A stretch of 64,000 nucleotides of DNA from Streptomyces sp. NBC_01217 (GCF_035994185.1 NZ_CP108538.1:8621501-8685500), one strand, 5' to 3'; positions 44,580 to 53,871 are shown, numbered from the stretch's first letter. Translations and numbers: made by a program. Notes: generated by a model not told the origin, from the letters alone.

Positions 44580-46988
44580 ATGCGGTATGGGGGATCCGAG
44601 GGGGACAGGTATGGAACCGCTGAGCCGGTGGACGGCCCCAGGTCCAGCGAGCGCCTGCTGCTCCTGACCGTCGAGCGGTACGGGGTGTGGCTCCGGTCCA
44701 CCGTGGTCTGTCTGTGCAGCGCGCTGGGCATCGTCTCGGCGGACGTGGCGGAGATTCCCCTGGCGATGTCTCTGCTGGTGCCCGCTCTCCTCGCCTGCGG
44801 TGCGCGCCTCTACTCGCTGCGCCGCCCGCTCCCGTTCGCCCCGCTGTGGACGCTGGACGCGGCCGTGGTGGTGCTGACGGGGCTGTCTCAGCCGGTGCTC
44901 GGCGGCGACGGCGCGGATGTGATGGTGGAGGCGATTGTCGGCATCAGCGTCATTACCTTCCAGCAGGAGTGGGCGGCGCGCCCCATGGCCGGCGCCACCC
45001 TGGCCGCGCTCGGGGCCGGCGTCTGCGCGCTCGGCGACGTCCTCTCCTCCTCCGGGAACAGCCCGGAGTCGGCCCCACTGGTGCGCCTGCTTTTCGAGGC
45101 GGGCCTGTCCAGGGCCGCCTATCTCATCGTTCGTACGCGCGCCAGAGCGGCCGACCGATCCGCTGCGGCCAGGGCGGCGTCGCGCCGTGAGGCCGATGTC
45201 GCGGCCGCCCGGCGGGCGACCGAGCGCGAGTACCTGGCGACCCTGCACGACACGGCGAGCGCGACGCTGCTGATGGTCTCCCAGGGCGACGGCCGGGACT
45301 GGTCGTGGCTGCCTCCGCGTGCCAGGCAGGATCTGGAGGCGCTGTCCGCCATGCCCGGATTCGAGACGGGGAGCGTCGACCTCGCGGAGCTTCTCGGCTG
45401 CGTGCCCGGAGGTCGCGAGGGTGAGGGACAGGCCAGGGTGCGGCTCAGGACGCGCATCGACGGCCCACTCGCGATTCCGTCCGGCCCTGGACTCGCGATA
45501 TTCAAGGGGGTCCGGGAGGCCGTCACCAACGTGGCACGCCATGCCGGAGTGCGGGAAGCGGAGCTCAGGGCATGGGTGGAGGAGGACGACGCCGTCGTCG
45601 AACTGTCCGACGCGGGACGGGGCTTCGACCCGGAGTCCGTCCCCGCACGGCGCCGGGGCATCTCCAACTCCATCATCGGCAGGATGCACGAGGTCGGCGG
45701 CTCCGCCACGATCACCTCACATCCGGGCACCGGGACCCGCGTGCAGTGGCGCTGGCACGCCCGGTCCCGGGCGCCACAGCCGGGGGACGGAGCGCAGACG
45801 AAGGGTGAGCCGCAGGCGCCCCGCGCCCCGGCACAGCACGCGGCCGTCATCCGCCTCATCCGCGGGCAGCTGCTCCACGGGGCCCAACTGGCCGCGCTGC
45901 TGATCAGCCTGCTGTCGCAGTTCACCCTCTCGCTGCAGCAGCTCACGGCCTACCAGGGCGTGTACCGCCCCGCATGGGCACAGACGGCAGCCTTCGTCTG
46001 CCTCGTCGTCGTCGCGATTACCGGGGCCACCTATCTGCTGCGTGGCAGGCGGATCCCGCCGAGGGTGCGCTGGTGGGGCCTGTGCTCGGTGCTGGCCGTT
46101 TCGGCAATATGCGCGTTCACGCTCCCGCCGGAGCAGTCGACAGGTGCGCCGGACTGGGCGTTCGGAGTGGTCGGCTGGCATGCGCTGTTCCTGCTGGCAG
46201 ACCTGCGGGTCAGGGTGTTCGCGGCGTTCCTCGGGGCGCATGTGGGGCTCAACGCGACCGCTGTGTCCCTGTCCGGGGCGCCGACCATCGCCCAGTGGGC
46301 CACCATGGGGATCTCCACGATAGGCAGCTGCGGCTTCCAGCTCTCCGTCGGTGTACTGATGACGTACCTGCTCCACGGTACGGCACCGGCGGCGGGGACC
46401 GCGGCCGCGCGGGAGGAGGAACTGCGTACCCGGGAACGTATCCACGAGGACATGCAGCGTGATCACAAGGAGCGCTACCGCGCCCTGACGGCGACGACCG
46501 TGCCGCTGCTCGTGGGCCTTGGCCATGGTGTGCTGAGCCCGCACGATGAGGAGGTGAGGCTGCGGTGCGGCGTGGAAGCCGCCCGTATGCGCCGCCTGTT
46601 CGCGGAGAGCGATGCCGTCTTGGACCCGCTGCTGAACGAGTTGCGGGCGTGCGTGGAGGTGGCCGAGCACCAGGGGGTGACGGTGAGCCTGGCTGTACGA
46701 GGGCAGCCGGGTGAGGTGCCTGTGGAGGTACGCAGGGAGTTGGCCGACCCGGTGGCGGTGATTCTGGGCCGTACCCGCTCGACCGCGCGGGTGACTGTCG
46801 TGTGGACACCCCGCGCGGTACGTGTGAGCGTGGTCAGCGAGGACTGCGCCGACGGCCCTGGCACGGCAGAGGTCGCTCAGGCGCACGGCCGTGCCACGGA
46901 CGCGAATGTGACCGTGGCCAGAACGGCGCGCGGCGGAAGTGTGTGGGTGGAGGCCGGCTGGAGACGACCGGCGGCCTCCGGGAGTTGA
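44580..46988 (+). CDS. tandem NarL-type sensor histidine kinase
   Basis: An 802-residue membrane protein that looks like two kinases fused. Half 1: about five membrane helices (residues 38-185), a HisKA_3-like helix with His223 (REYLATLHDTASATLLMV), and a good HATPase domain (VREAVTNVARHAG, ELSDAGRGFDP, GISNSIIGRMHEVGG). Half 2: a new set of helices (430-610), a coiled segment (RIHEDMQRDHKERYRALTATTVPLL) and a degenerate ATPase-like end lacking clear N and G boxes. The gene is 6 bases from a LuxR-type regulator gene, its obvious partner. The stimulus is unknown; the neighbouring secreted wall-active cluster is a candidate target. Confidence 0.8.
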   Translation: MRYGGSEGDRYGTAEPVDGPRSSERLLLLTVERYGVWLRSTVVCLCSALGIVSADVAEIPLAMSLLVPALLACGARLYSLRRPLPFAPLWTLDAAVVVLTGLSQPVLGGDGADVMVEAIVGISVITFQQEWAARPMAGATLAALGAGVCALGDVLSSSGNSPESAPLVRLLFEAGLSRAAYLIVRTRARAADRSAAARAASRREADVAAARRATEREYLATLHDTASATLLMVSQGDGRDWSWLPPRARQDLEALSAMPGFETGSVDLAELLGCVPGGREGEGQARVRLRTRIDGPLAIPSGPGLAIFKGVREAVTNVARHAGVREAELRAWVEEDDAVVELSDAGRGFDPESVPARRRGISNSIIGRMHEVGGSATITSHPGTGTRVQWRWHARSRAPQPGDGAQTKGEPQAPRAPAQHAAVIRLIRGQLLHGAQLAALLISLLSQFTLSLQQLTAYQGVYRPAWAQTAAFVCLVVVAITGATYLLRGRRIPPRVRWWGLCSVLAVSAICAFTLPPEQSTGAPDWAFGVVGWHALFLLADLRVRVFAAFLGAHVGLNATAVSLSGAPTIAQWATMGISTIGSCGFQLSVGVLMTYLLHGTAPAAGTAAAREEELRTRERIHEDMQRDHKERYRALTATTVPLLVGLGHGVLSPHDEEVRLRCGVEAARMRRLFAESDAVLDPLLNELRACVEVAEHQGVTVSLAVRGQPGEVPVEVRRELADPVAVILGRTRSTARVTVVWTPRAVRVSVVSEDCADGPGTAEVAQAHGRATDANVTVARTARGGSVWVEAGWRRPAASGS

Positions 46989-46994
46989 CCTGAC

Positions 46995-47651
46995 ATGAGT
47001 GACAACGCACCAGTCAGTGTGGTCGTCGTGGACGACCATCCCGCCATCCTCTCGGGCGTGGAGGCGTGGTACGCCGCATCGCGGCGGCCCATCACCGTGG
47101 TCGCGTCCGGCGGCTCCGTACGGGAAGCCTGGACCGCGCCGGGCAGCACGGCCGATGTCGTCCTCCTGGATCTGCAACTGGGCGAGGGCGGCCCCGCCTT
47201 CGGCAGCCTTCGAAGACTCGTCGACGCCGGTCGGCAGGTGGTCGTCTATTCGATGCGCGACGACGAGAAGACAGCGCTCAGCTGCCTGGACCTGGGAGCC
47301 GCGACCTTTCTGACCAAGAGCGAGGGCCGACAGCACCTGGTGGAGGCGACGCTGGCAGCAGCCGATGAGCGGCCCTACATGCCGCCCGCGCTGGCCGGCG
47401 CGCTGGGAACGAACACCCGAGCCGACCGTCCCCAGCTCTCCGTGCGCGAGGAGAACGTGCTCATCGAGTGGTTCCAGTCGGAGTCGAAGGAGCTGGTCGC
47501 GCAGCGTCTCGGCATCTCCGTACGGACGGTCAACTCGTATCTGGACCGGGTGCGGATCAAATACGCGAACGTCGGCCGCCCCGCGCGGACCAAGGCAAGC
47601 CTGGTGGCCCGCGCCATCCAGGACGGGCTGGTCGACGTGGACGACCTCTGA
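46995..47651 (+). CDS. NarL/LuxR-family response regulator
   Basis: A 218-residue regulator paired with the preceding kinase. The receiver has DDH (residues 13-15), phospho-acceptor Asp in VVLLDLQLGEGG, Ser in VVVYSMRDDE, and Lys in FLTKSEG. The C-terminal helix-turn-helix is LSVREENVLIEWFQSESKELVAQRLGISVRTVNSYLDRVRIKYANVGRPARTK, of the kind with a basic extended loop. No close operator is obvious. Confidence 0.85.
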   Translation: MSDNAPVSVVVVDDHPAILSGVEAWYAASRRPITVVASGGSVREAWTAPGSTADVVLLDLQLGEGGPAFGSLRRLVDAGRQVVVYSMRDDEKTALSCLDLGAATFLTKSEGRQHLVEATLAAADERPYMPPALAGALGTNTRADRPQLSVREENVLIEWFQSESKELVAQRLGISVRTVNSYLDRVRIKYANVGRPARTKASLVARAIQDGLVDVDDL

Positions 47652-47843
47652 GCGAGGGCAAAGGGGACGGAGGACCGAACGGCAGCAGGCGCCGTAGGGC
47701 TGCGCGTCATGACTGCATCGACATCACCGATCACAGGGACCGGGGCCCGCAAGTGAGCCGCCGCGTCGAATCCGTACCGTCGTCGTCGCACGCGCCGAAT
47801 AAACCAGGTGAAGGTCCGGCAGGCGCGGTGATGGGATGGCGTG

Positions 47844-48869
47844 ATGCAACGTGAAGCGCTGGACATCGTGGACCGAGGGCAGTACCCCGACGCGGTGACG
47901 CCCTGGGAGGACGAGGCCTGGCGGGAGGAGGCCCTCGGCTGGGCGGAGCGCGGCCTCGCCGCTCATGGGCTGCGCGAGAACGGGCAACGGAAGGTCAGGC
48001 TCCGGCCGTGGTCCGTGCTGGTACGGATGACCGTCGAGGGACGCGACGCCGTCTGGTTCAAGGCCAACCCGCCCGCCAGCGCCTTCGAGGCGGGGCTCAC
48101 CGAGGCACTGGCCCGCTGGGTACCCGCATACGTGCTGCGGCCGCTCGCCGTCGACGCGGGCCGCGGCTGGGCGCTGCTCCCGCACGGCGGCGCGCTTTTC
48201 AGGGACGTACTCGACTCGGCTCACAACCCGGTCGATCCGCGCGCCTGGGAAGAGCCGCTGCGCCAGTACGCCGGAATGCAACGCGCGCTTCTGCCGTACG
48301 CCGAGAGGATCGAGCAGCTCGGCGTCCCCAGTGCGCGCACAGTCGAGCTCCCGGAGACCTTCGACCGGGCCGTCGACGGGAACACCGCACTGGCCCCCGA
48401 CGAGCTCAAGGTGCTGCACGAGCTGCGGCCGCGCCTCGCGGAGTGGTGCGAGGAGCTTGCGGGCACGGGCATCGCCGACACGCTCGACCACTCCGATCTG
48501 CACGACGGCCAGCTCTTCGCGTCCGGGCCCGGCCGCTTCACCTTCTTCGACTGGGGTGACGCGGCAGTGGCCCACCCCTTCTGCAGCTTTCTAGTCCCCG
48601 CCCGTGCGGCCCGCGAGCGGTTCGGGCCCGAGGTGCTGCCGCGGCTGAGGGACGCCTACCTGGAACCGTGGGAGGGAGACGGCTGTTCGAAGGCGGAGCT
48701 GCGGCGTGCCCTGAGCCTGGCGTGGCGACTCGGGGCGATCGGCCGGGCCTGCTCCTGGGGGCGTCTTTTCCCCGGCGTGTCCGAAGGCAGGTCCGACGGT
48801 GCGGGTACGGTGGGCGACGCGGAGGGCGCCCGCTGGCTGCTGGAACTCCTCACCGAGCCGCCGCTGTAG
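47844..48869 (+). CDS. APH-type phosphotransferase family protein
   Basis: A 341-residue kinase-fold protein of the aminoglycoside/choline phosphotransferase superfamily. The catalytic loop is DHSDLHDGQLF (the Brenner-type H-x-D-x-x-x-x-N region with Gln in place of Asn), followed by FFDWGDAAVAHPF for metal binding. The N-lobe lysine is in AVWFKANPP. ATG 47844 directly follows an in-frame GTG at 47841. It may phosphorylate a small molecule; nothing nearby fixes the substrate, and resistance is not implied. Confidence 0.75.
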   Translation: MQREALDIVDRGQYPDAVTPWEDEAWREEALGWAERGLAAHGLRENGQRKVRLRPWSVLVRMTVEGRDAVWFKANPPASAFEAGLTEALARWVPAYVLRPLAVDAGRGWALLPHGGALFRDVLDSAHNPVDPRAWEEPLRQYAGMQRALLPYAERIEQLGVPSARTVELPETFDRAVDGNTALAPDELKVLHELRPRLAEWCEELAGTGIADTLDHSDLHDGQLFASGPGRFTFFDWGDAAVAHPFCSFLVPARAARERFGPEVLPRLRDAYLEPWEGDGCSKAELRRALSLAWRLGAIGRACSWGRLFPGVSEGRSDGAGTVGDAEGARWLLELLTEPPL

Positions 48870-49140
48870 AGGCGGGCTCGTACCTGGTATCGCGGGTCCG
48901 TGCGCCACGTGCTGCCAGGTGCCCGATTCGGTGGAGCCGGCCGGCTAAGTCGGCGTGTACTCCCCGGCCCCGGCCGGCGCCATGACACGCGGATCCGCCC
49001 GCCCCCGGGCGGGCGTAATGATGAAAGAGTTCTCGTAGCAGCCGGACACACCGACGGCCGCGTGTCTGCGGGGCTGCGTGTGTACGTGTCCGCGTGTTCG
49101 AGCAACTGTGTATCCGCATGTCGACGATGGGACAGATGCC
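48870..49140. other. non-coding gap with a G/C hairpin
   Basis: No gene is seen here. CGCCCGCCC (48996-49004) and GGGCGGGCG (49007-49015) form a tight hairpin that could end the upstream transcript. Downstream (49060-49105) lies a GTGT/CGTG-rich stretch without clear dyads, probably the leader of the next gene. Confidence 0.4.
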
Positions 49141-49587
49141 ATGCCTCTTGAGGGTGAGTACGAGCCGAGCCCCGAGCAGTGGGTCCGTGATCAGGTCGAG
49201 CTGTTCGAGAGCTCCGGGGGGACGGAGGGGACCACGATGCGGGGCATGCCGGTCGTCGTCCTGACCACCCGCGGGGCCAGGAGCGGCAAGATCCGCAAGA
49301 CCCCGGTCATGCGGGTCGAGCACGACGGCACATACGCCGTGGTCGCCTCCCTGGGCGGCGCTCCCAAACACCCCGTCTGGTACCACAACATCGTGGCCGA
49401 CCCCCGGGTGGAACTTCAGGACGGCCCGGTCCGGCAGGACATGACCGCCCGTGAGGTCACCGGCGAGGAGAAGGCGCTGTGGTGGCAGCGCGCGGTCGAG
49501 GCGTACCCCGACTACGCCGACTACCAGCTCAAGACGGACCGGCAGATCCCGGTCTTCGTCGTGGAACCGGCGGCCCAGCAGCACTGA
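49141..49587 (+). CDS. deazaflavin (F420)-dependent nitroreductase-family protein
   Basis: A 148-residue split-barrel protein of the Ddn/DUF385 family, which binds coenzyme F420. Typical motifs are [59 protein letters not shown] and [30 protein letters not shown]. The length matches the family. ATG 49141 is the sensible start, as upstream frames are Cys/Val-rich nonsense. It converges on the next gene across a strong terminator hairpin. Confidence 0.88.
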   Translation: MPLEGEYEPSPEQWVRDQVELFESSGGTEGTTMRGMPVVVLTTRGARSGKIRKTPVMRVEHDGTYAVVASLGGAPKHPVWYHNIVADPRVELQDGPVRQDMTAREVTGEEKALWWQRAVEAYPDYADYQLKTDRQIPVFVVEPAAQQH

Positions 49588-49598
49588 CGGCCGCAGGG

Positions 49599-49637
49599 GA
49601 GCACCTCCGGCCCGCAGTTGGTGGGCCGGGGGTGCTC
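49599..49637. terminator. bidirectional terminator hairpin
   Basis: GAGCACCTCCGGCCC (49599-49613) pairs with GGGCCGGGGGTGCTC (49623-49637) over 15 positions with one G-U/C mismatch and a 9-base loop. It fills the 50-base gap between two convergent genes and touches the stop codon of the minus-strand gene. Confidence 0.75.
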
Positions 49638-50093
49638 TCAGGCGGCGCCCGAAGCCTCCACCGCGGCCTTGATCCGCTGCCCGAACGCGGGGGCGTCCTT
49701 GCGCGCGGCCCCGGCGGCGAAGCCGACGAGAAGCTTGCCGACGCCGTGGCCCTCCAGGACGTTGAAGATCCGCACCCTGGTCCCTCCCGCGGCCGTCGCT
49801 TCGAGGTCGTAGCCGCCCTCGGAGGCGGTGACGATGTTCTTCGAGCGCTCCTGCCAGCGGATGCGGCTGGGCGCCACCAGCTCCTTGATCTCGAACTCCC
49901 GCTGAGCCTTCATACCGGCGTCCTTGACGGTGCTCCGGAACACCGTTCCCACCGCCGTCGGACCGGCCGGTGTCTTGTCGATCCTCAGCACACGCGGGCT
50001 GAACTCCGGATCGTGCTCGCCATCGGCGAGATAGGCGAAGACCTCGGCGATCGGCCGGTCGATCTCGACCGTAGCCTCGAATGAAGTGGCCAT
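49638..50093 (-). CDS. SRPBCC (START-like) family protein
   Basis: A 151-residue protein with the helix-grip ligand-binding fold: TSFEATVEIDRPIAEVFAYLADGEHDPEFSPRVLRIDKT, TVFRSTVKDAGMKAQREFEIKELVAPSRIRWQERSKN, GTRVRIFNVLEGHGVGKLLVGFAAGAARKDAPAFGQRIKAAVEA. It resembles actinobacterial polyketide-cyclase/dehydrase-like members without known substrate. GAGGAG lies before ATG 50093. Confidence 0.82.
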   Translation of the reverse strand: MATSFEATVEIDRPIAEVFAYLADGEHDPEFSPRVLRIDKTPAGPTAVGTVFRSTVKDAGMKAQREFEIKELVAPSRIRWQERSKNIVTASEGGYDLEATAAGGTRVRIFNVLEGHGVGKLLVGFAAGAARKDAPAFGQRIKAAVEASGAA

Positions 50094-50590
50094 GACTGCT
50101 CCTCGTCGCGCGGATCAGGGGGACGGCACGGCTACAGCGTGCGGTAGGTGAGCGCCGGTTCGCGAACGTGCGGGATGCCGATCATAGGTCCGCGACAGGC
50201 GGGCGGCAGCCCGAACGACGAAGACCGCCCGTCCGCCCCGCCATCCGGCGGACGCGCCCGGCGCTCCCGTCACACCGATGGAGTGAAAGCCCCCCGCAGC
50301 CGCGATCGGGCGGCTGCCCGTGTCGGGACGGACCGCGTGGATCGGGCTCCGGCCGGTGACCTGGGCGCACTGCACGGCGAAGCCGTGGTCGTGCAGGCGT
50401 CCGGACGTGGCCGCCGCGAGCACGAACGCCACGATCGCAGTTGTGGGACAGCGGCAGCGCGACCCGGGCCCCACAGGGCGCTGAAGGCGACGGCCGCCGC
50501 TGCGGGGGAGTGAGGAGTCCCGGTCATCGCGACCCCCGGACAGTCGATCAGGACGCGCGTGCGCCCGTCCCCGCGCGCTCCAATGGACAG
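50094..50590. other. gap without a convincing gene, where an ABC ATPase gene might be expected
   Basis: These 497 bases precede an osmoprotectant-type ABC operon, whose usual first gene is an ATPase; none is present on either strand (no Walker A or signature motif in any frame). A minus-strand frame at 50115-50474 has somewhat natural composition but no recognised family. No terminator or strong repeat is seen. Confidence 0.5.
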
Positions 50591-51268
50591 GTGACCGCGC
50601 CTCCCGACGACTGCCTCGCGCGCAATGAGTGGCTCTGCGGTGCCTATCTGACCAGCCGTCGCGAGATTCTCTGGGACGCCGTCGTCCAGCACCTCCAGCT
50701 CACCGGGATCTCCGTACTCCTCGGGCTGCTCCTGGCCGTTCCGCTCGCCCTCGCGGCGCGCCGCCGGCGCTGGCTGGCGGGCCCCGTCCTCGGCGTGACG
50801 ACCATCCTCTACACCGTGCCGTCGCTCGCCATGTTCTCGCTGCTGCTGCCGGTGTACGGACTCTCCGCCTCGCTCGTCGTCGCCGGACTCGTCCTGTACT
50901 CGCTCACCCTCCTCGTACGGAACATCCTCGCCGGCCTGCACGCAGTGCCAGCCGACACCACGCAGGCCGCACGCGGCATGGGGTACGGCCCCGTGCGACT
51001 GCTCGTCGCCGTGGAGCTTCCCCTCGCTCTGCCGGCCGCCATGGCCGGACTGCGTATCGCGACCGTCTCCGCGGTCTCCCTGGTCACCGTCGGCGCGATC
51101 GTCGGCTACGGCGGACTCGGCAACCTCATCTACTCCGGGATGAACACCTATTTCAAGGCCCAGGTGCTCACCGCCTCCGTCCTGTGCGTCGTCATCGCCG
51201 TCGCCGCCGACCTGCTGCTCCTGCTCGCGCAACGGCTCCTGACGCCGTGGACCCGGAAGCGGTCGTGA
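50591..51268 (+). CDS. osmoprotectant-type ABC permease 1 (OpuCB/ProW-like)
   Basis: A 225-residue permease of the quaternary-amine uptake type. Helices start at HLQLTGISVLLGLLLAVPLALAARR. YTVPSLAMFSLLLPVYGLSASLVVAGLVLYSLTLLVRNILAGL is typical, and the ATPase-contact loop is PADTTQAARGMGYGPVRLLVAVELPLALPAAMAGLRIATV. GTG 50591 follows a GGACAG stretch; longer frames upstream are not conserved. It overlaps the next permease gene by 4 bases. The cognate ATPase is not encoded here. Confidence 0.87.
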   Translation: MTAPPDDCLARNEWLCGAYLTSRREILWDAVVQHLQLTGISVLLGLLLAVPLALAARRRRWLAGPVLGVTTILYTVPSLAMFSLLLPVYGLSASLVVAGLVLYSLTLLVRNILAGLHAVPADTTQAARGMGYGPVRLLVAVELPLALPAAMAGLRIATVSAVSLVTVGAIVGYGGLGNLIYSGMNTYFKAQVLTASVLCVVIAVAADLLLLLAQRLLTPWTRKRS

Positions 51269-51942
51269 ACACCCTCGCCGACGCCTGGTCCTGGCTCACG
51301 ACCCAGGCGCACTGGTCCGGTGACGGCGGCATCTGGAACCGGCTGGGCCAGCATCTGTTCCTCACCGTCGTCTGCCTGCTGATCAGCTGCCTGATCGCTC
51401 TGCCCGTCGCACTGGTCCTCGGCCATCTTGGCAGGGGCGGCGCGCTCGCCGTCAACCTCTCCAACATCGGCCGGGCCGTTCCGACCTTCGCCGTGCTGGT
51501 GCTGCTGCTCCTCACCCCGATCGGCGGTCATGGCGAATGGCCGACCGTCATCGCCCTCGTGCTCTTCGCGGTGCCGCCCCTGCTCACCAACGCCTACGTC
51601 GGCATGCGCGAGGTCGACCGCGATGTCGTACGGGCGGCCACAGGCATGGGCATGACGGGCAGACAGCTGATGCTGGGCGTCGAGGTGCCGCTCGCCCTGC
51701 CGCTGATCCTCACCGGCGTACGCATCGCCGCCGTCCAGCTCGTCGCCACCGCGACCCTCGCCGCGCTCGCGGGCGGCGGGGGACTGGGCCGCATCATCAC
51801 CGCGGGCTTCAACCTCGCCTCCACCGCGCAGGTCGTCGCCGGAGCCGTCCTCGTCGCCGTCTTCGCCCTGATCGTCGAAGGTCTCTTCGTCGCGGCGCAG
51901 CGGCTCGCCCCCGGCTGGGTCCGCGGCGAGGAATCCGGATGA
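51265..51942 (+). CDS. osmoprotectant-type ABC permease 2
   Basis: A 225-residue permease paired with the one upstream: LFLTVVCLLISCLIALPVALVLGHLG, NIGRAVPTFAVLVLLLLTPIGGHGEWPTVIALVLFAVPPLLTNAYVGMREVDRDVVRAATGMGMTGRQLMLGVEVPLALPLILTGVRIAAVQ. GTG 51265 has GGAAG 5 bases upstream and overlaps the previous stop; GTG 51247 is possible. Equal length to its partner suggests a true heterodimeric channel. It overlaps the binding-protein gene by 4 bases. Confidence 0.87.
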   Translation: MNTLADAWSWLTTQAHWSGDGGIWNRLGQHLFLTVVCLLISCLIALPVALVLGHLGRGGALAVNLSNIGRAVPTFAVLVLLLLTPIGGHGEWPTVIALVLFAVPPLLTNAYVGMREVDRDVVRAATGMGMTGRQLMLGVEVPLALPLILTGVRIAAVQLVATATLAALAGGGGLGRIITAGFNLASTAQVVAGAVLVAVFALIVEGLFVAAQRLAPGWVRGEESG

Positions 51943-52973
51943 GGCCGCCAAGGGCCTGCCTCGCGCTCCCGGTGCTCCTGCTGTCGGCGACCGCCTGCGC
52001 AACCGGGCCCTCCCTGGAGGACCGGGGCGAGGTCACCGCACCGCCGGGCGACAGCAAGCACCTCACCATCGGCTCCGCCGGCTTCACCGAGAGCGATCTG
52101 CTCGCCCAGATGTACGCGGCTCTGCTCGACCGGGCCGGCTACTCCACGAAGATCATCTCCGTCACCAACCGGGAGATCTACGAACCGGCGCTGGAGAGCG
52201 GCCAGATCGACGTCGTGCCGGAGTACGCCGCCACCTTCGCCGACTGGCTGAACGCCAGGAAGAACGGTGCCGACGCGGCCCCCGTCGGTTCGCCCGACCT
52301 CGCCGCCACCATGAAGGCCCTGCGCGCTCTCGCCGCACCCCGTGGCCTCACCGTCCTCGGCCCCGGGCGGGCCGTCGACCAGAACGCCTTCGCGGTCGCC
52401 GCCCCGTACGCGGCGAAGCACCGTCTGAAGACGCTGAGCGACCTGGGCAGGTCGGGGCTGCGGGTACGGCTGGCCGCCGGTGACGAATGCGTACAGCGCC
52501 CCTACTGCGCGCCCGGGCTGAATAAGACGTACGGCATCCGCATCACGGCCGTGGACCCCAAGGGCGTCGGCACCACCCAGGCCAAGCAGGCCGTCCAGAA
52601 CGGTCAGGACCAGATGGTCCTGACCACCACCACCGACGCCACCCTCGCCACCTTCGGCCTCGTCCTGCTCGCCGACGACAAGCACCTGCAGAACGCTGAC
52701 TACCTCGTCCCCGTCGTCAACCGCTCCCGGGCCGGCAGCGAAGGCGTACGCAAGGCGCTGGGCAGGCTCAACACCGTACTGACCACCGCCGACCTGGCCC
52801 GCCTCAACGAGCAGGTCGACAGCTGGCGACGGCTGCCCGAGGACGTGGCACGCGCCTACCTGGAGTCCAAGCACCTCATCCCGCGCGGCCGGGCGGTCAG
52901 GCGGTCAGCTTTCCGGGCAGCCAGCCCAGCTGCACGGCCTCCTGGAACGGCCCGCCGCCCTCGTGATCGTTGA
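51939..52973 (+). CDS. osmoprotectant-type substrate-binding lipoprotein (OpuCC/ProX-like)
   Basis: A 344-residue lipoprotein of the glycine-betaine/choline-binding OpuAC family. The signal ends LLLSATAC (Cys20). The mature domain reads LTIGSAGFTESDLLAQMYAALLDRAGYSTKIISVTNREIYEPALESGQIDVVPEYAATFADWLN and ends at DVARAYLESKHLI. The last 25 residues (RGRAVRRSAFRAASPAARPPGTARRPRDR) extend past the usual end and lie over the 3' end of the convergent esterase gene, so the true stop may have been lost and replaced by this read-out. It is the third gene of the operon. Confidence 0.87.
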   Translation: MRPPRACLALPVLLLSATACATGPSLEDRGEVTAPPGDSKHLTIGSAGFTESDLLAQMYAALLDRAGYSTKIISVTNREIYEPALESGQIDVVPEYAATFADWLNARKNGADAAPVGSPDLAATMKALRALAAPRGLTVLGPGRAVDQNAFAVAAPYAAKHRLKTLSDLGRSGLRVRLAAGDECVQRPYCAPGLNKTYGIRITAVDPKGVGTTQAKQAVQNGQDQMVLTTTTDATLATFGLVLLADDKHLQNADYLVPVVNRSRAGSEGVRKALGRLNTVLTTADLARLNEQVDSWRRLPEDVARAYLESKHLIPRGRAVRRSAFRAASPAARPPGTARRPRDR

Positions 52974-53871
52974 AGTCGTACACCTCGATCGCCTTGTCCT
53001 GGTGGGCGTAGGCGTTGAACGCGGCGAAGACGGTCGAGGGCGGGCAGGTCATGTCCTCCAGGGCCGTCGAGAACAGCGCCGGTGCCCGGCCGCGGGCGGC
53101 GAAGTGCACCCCGTCGAAGTAGGACAGCGTGGCTCTCGCCCGGTCGGCCCGGCCCCGGTGCGTCTTGAGGTAGCTGCCCACCTCGCGGTACGGGTTGCGG
53201 TCGGTGACGGTGAGCGCGCGGGGGAAGTCGCACAGGAACGGGACGTCCGGCGCGATCGCCGCAAGGTCCGGTATCAGCCCGCCGACGGCGAGCGTGATGC
53301 CGCCGCCCTGACTCACACCGACGGCCGCGGTGCGCGCCGCGTCGCTCAGCGGATGCGAGCGCGCCGCCTCCACCGCGCGTACCGCGTCGGTGAACACACG
53401 CCGGTAGTAGTACGCGTGCGGATCCTCGATGCCACGGGTCATGAAACCGGGGAACGAGGGGCCGTTGCCCACCGGGTCGGCGGTGTCGCCGACGAGCCAG
53501 CCGCTGCCCTGGCCCCGGGTGTCCATCACGAAGTGCGCGAAACCGGCCGACGACCAGAGCAGATGGGTGTGCGCCAGGCCCCGCCCGCCGCCGTATCCGA
53601 TGAACTCCACGACCACCGGCAGCGGTTCGGTGGCGCCGGCCGGGACGACGAACCAGCCCTTGACCGGATGCCCGCCGAAGCCCGCGAACGTCACGTCGTA
53701 CACGTCGACGGTCGCCAGCCCCGTGCCCGTACGCAGCTCGAACCGGGCGTCGAGGTCGTGGGACCGGGCCTCGTCGAGCGTCTTCGACCAGAACGCGTCG
53801 AAGTCCTCCGGCTCCACCGAACGGCTGCGGTAGCCGCGCAGCTCGTCGAGGGGCAGATCGAACAGGGACAT
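52897..53871 (-). CDS. acetyl xylan esterase/cephalosporin-C deacetylase family enzyme
   Basis: A 324-residue alpha/beta hydrolase of the AXE1/CE7 family, an intracellular deacetylase of acetylated oligosaccharides. The triad is visible: Ser in GVSQGGG, Asp in ALEDMTCPPS and His in NDHEGGG. VEFIGYGGGRG forms the oxyanion side, and FDLPLDELRGYRS is the typical N-terminus. ATG 53871. It is divergent from a LacI gene; tandem palindromes at 54031-54055 could control both. It may supply sugars to the pathway encoded at 55-62 kb. Confidence 0.88.
   Translation of the reverse strand: MSLFDLPLDELRGYRSRSVEPEDFDAFWSKTLDEARSHDLDARFELRTGTGLATVDVYDVTFAGFGGHPVKGWFVVPAGATEPLPVVVEFIGYGGGRGLAHTHLLWSSAGFAHFVMDTRGQGSGWLVGDTADPVGNGPSFPGFMTRGIEDPHAYYYRRVFTDAVRAVEAARSHPLSDAARTAAVGVSQGGGITLAVGGLIPDLAAIAPDVPFLCDFPRALTVTDRNPYREVGSYLKTHRGRADRARATLSYFDGVHFAARGRAPALFSTALEDMTCPPSTVFAAFNAYAHQDKAIEVYDFNDHEGGGPFQEAVQLGWLPGKLTA

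Noticed and set aside
47844..48869. An antibiotic-resistance phosphotransferase
   Set aside because: The fold is right, but nothing in sequence or context points to an antibiotic substrate; the superfamily is broad.
50115..50474. A minus-strand gene in the gap before the osmoprotectant operon
   Set aside because: Its composition is somewhat protein-like, but no family, start context or conserved motif could be seen; left as gap.
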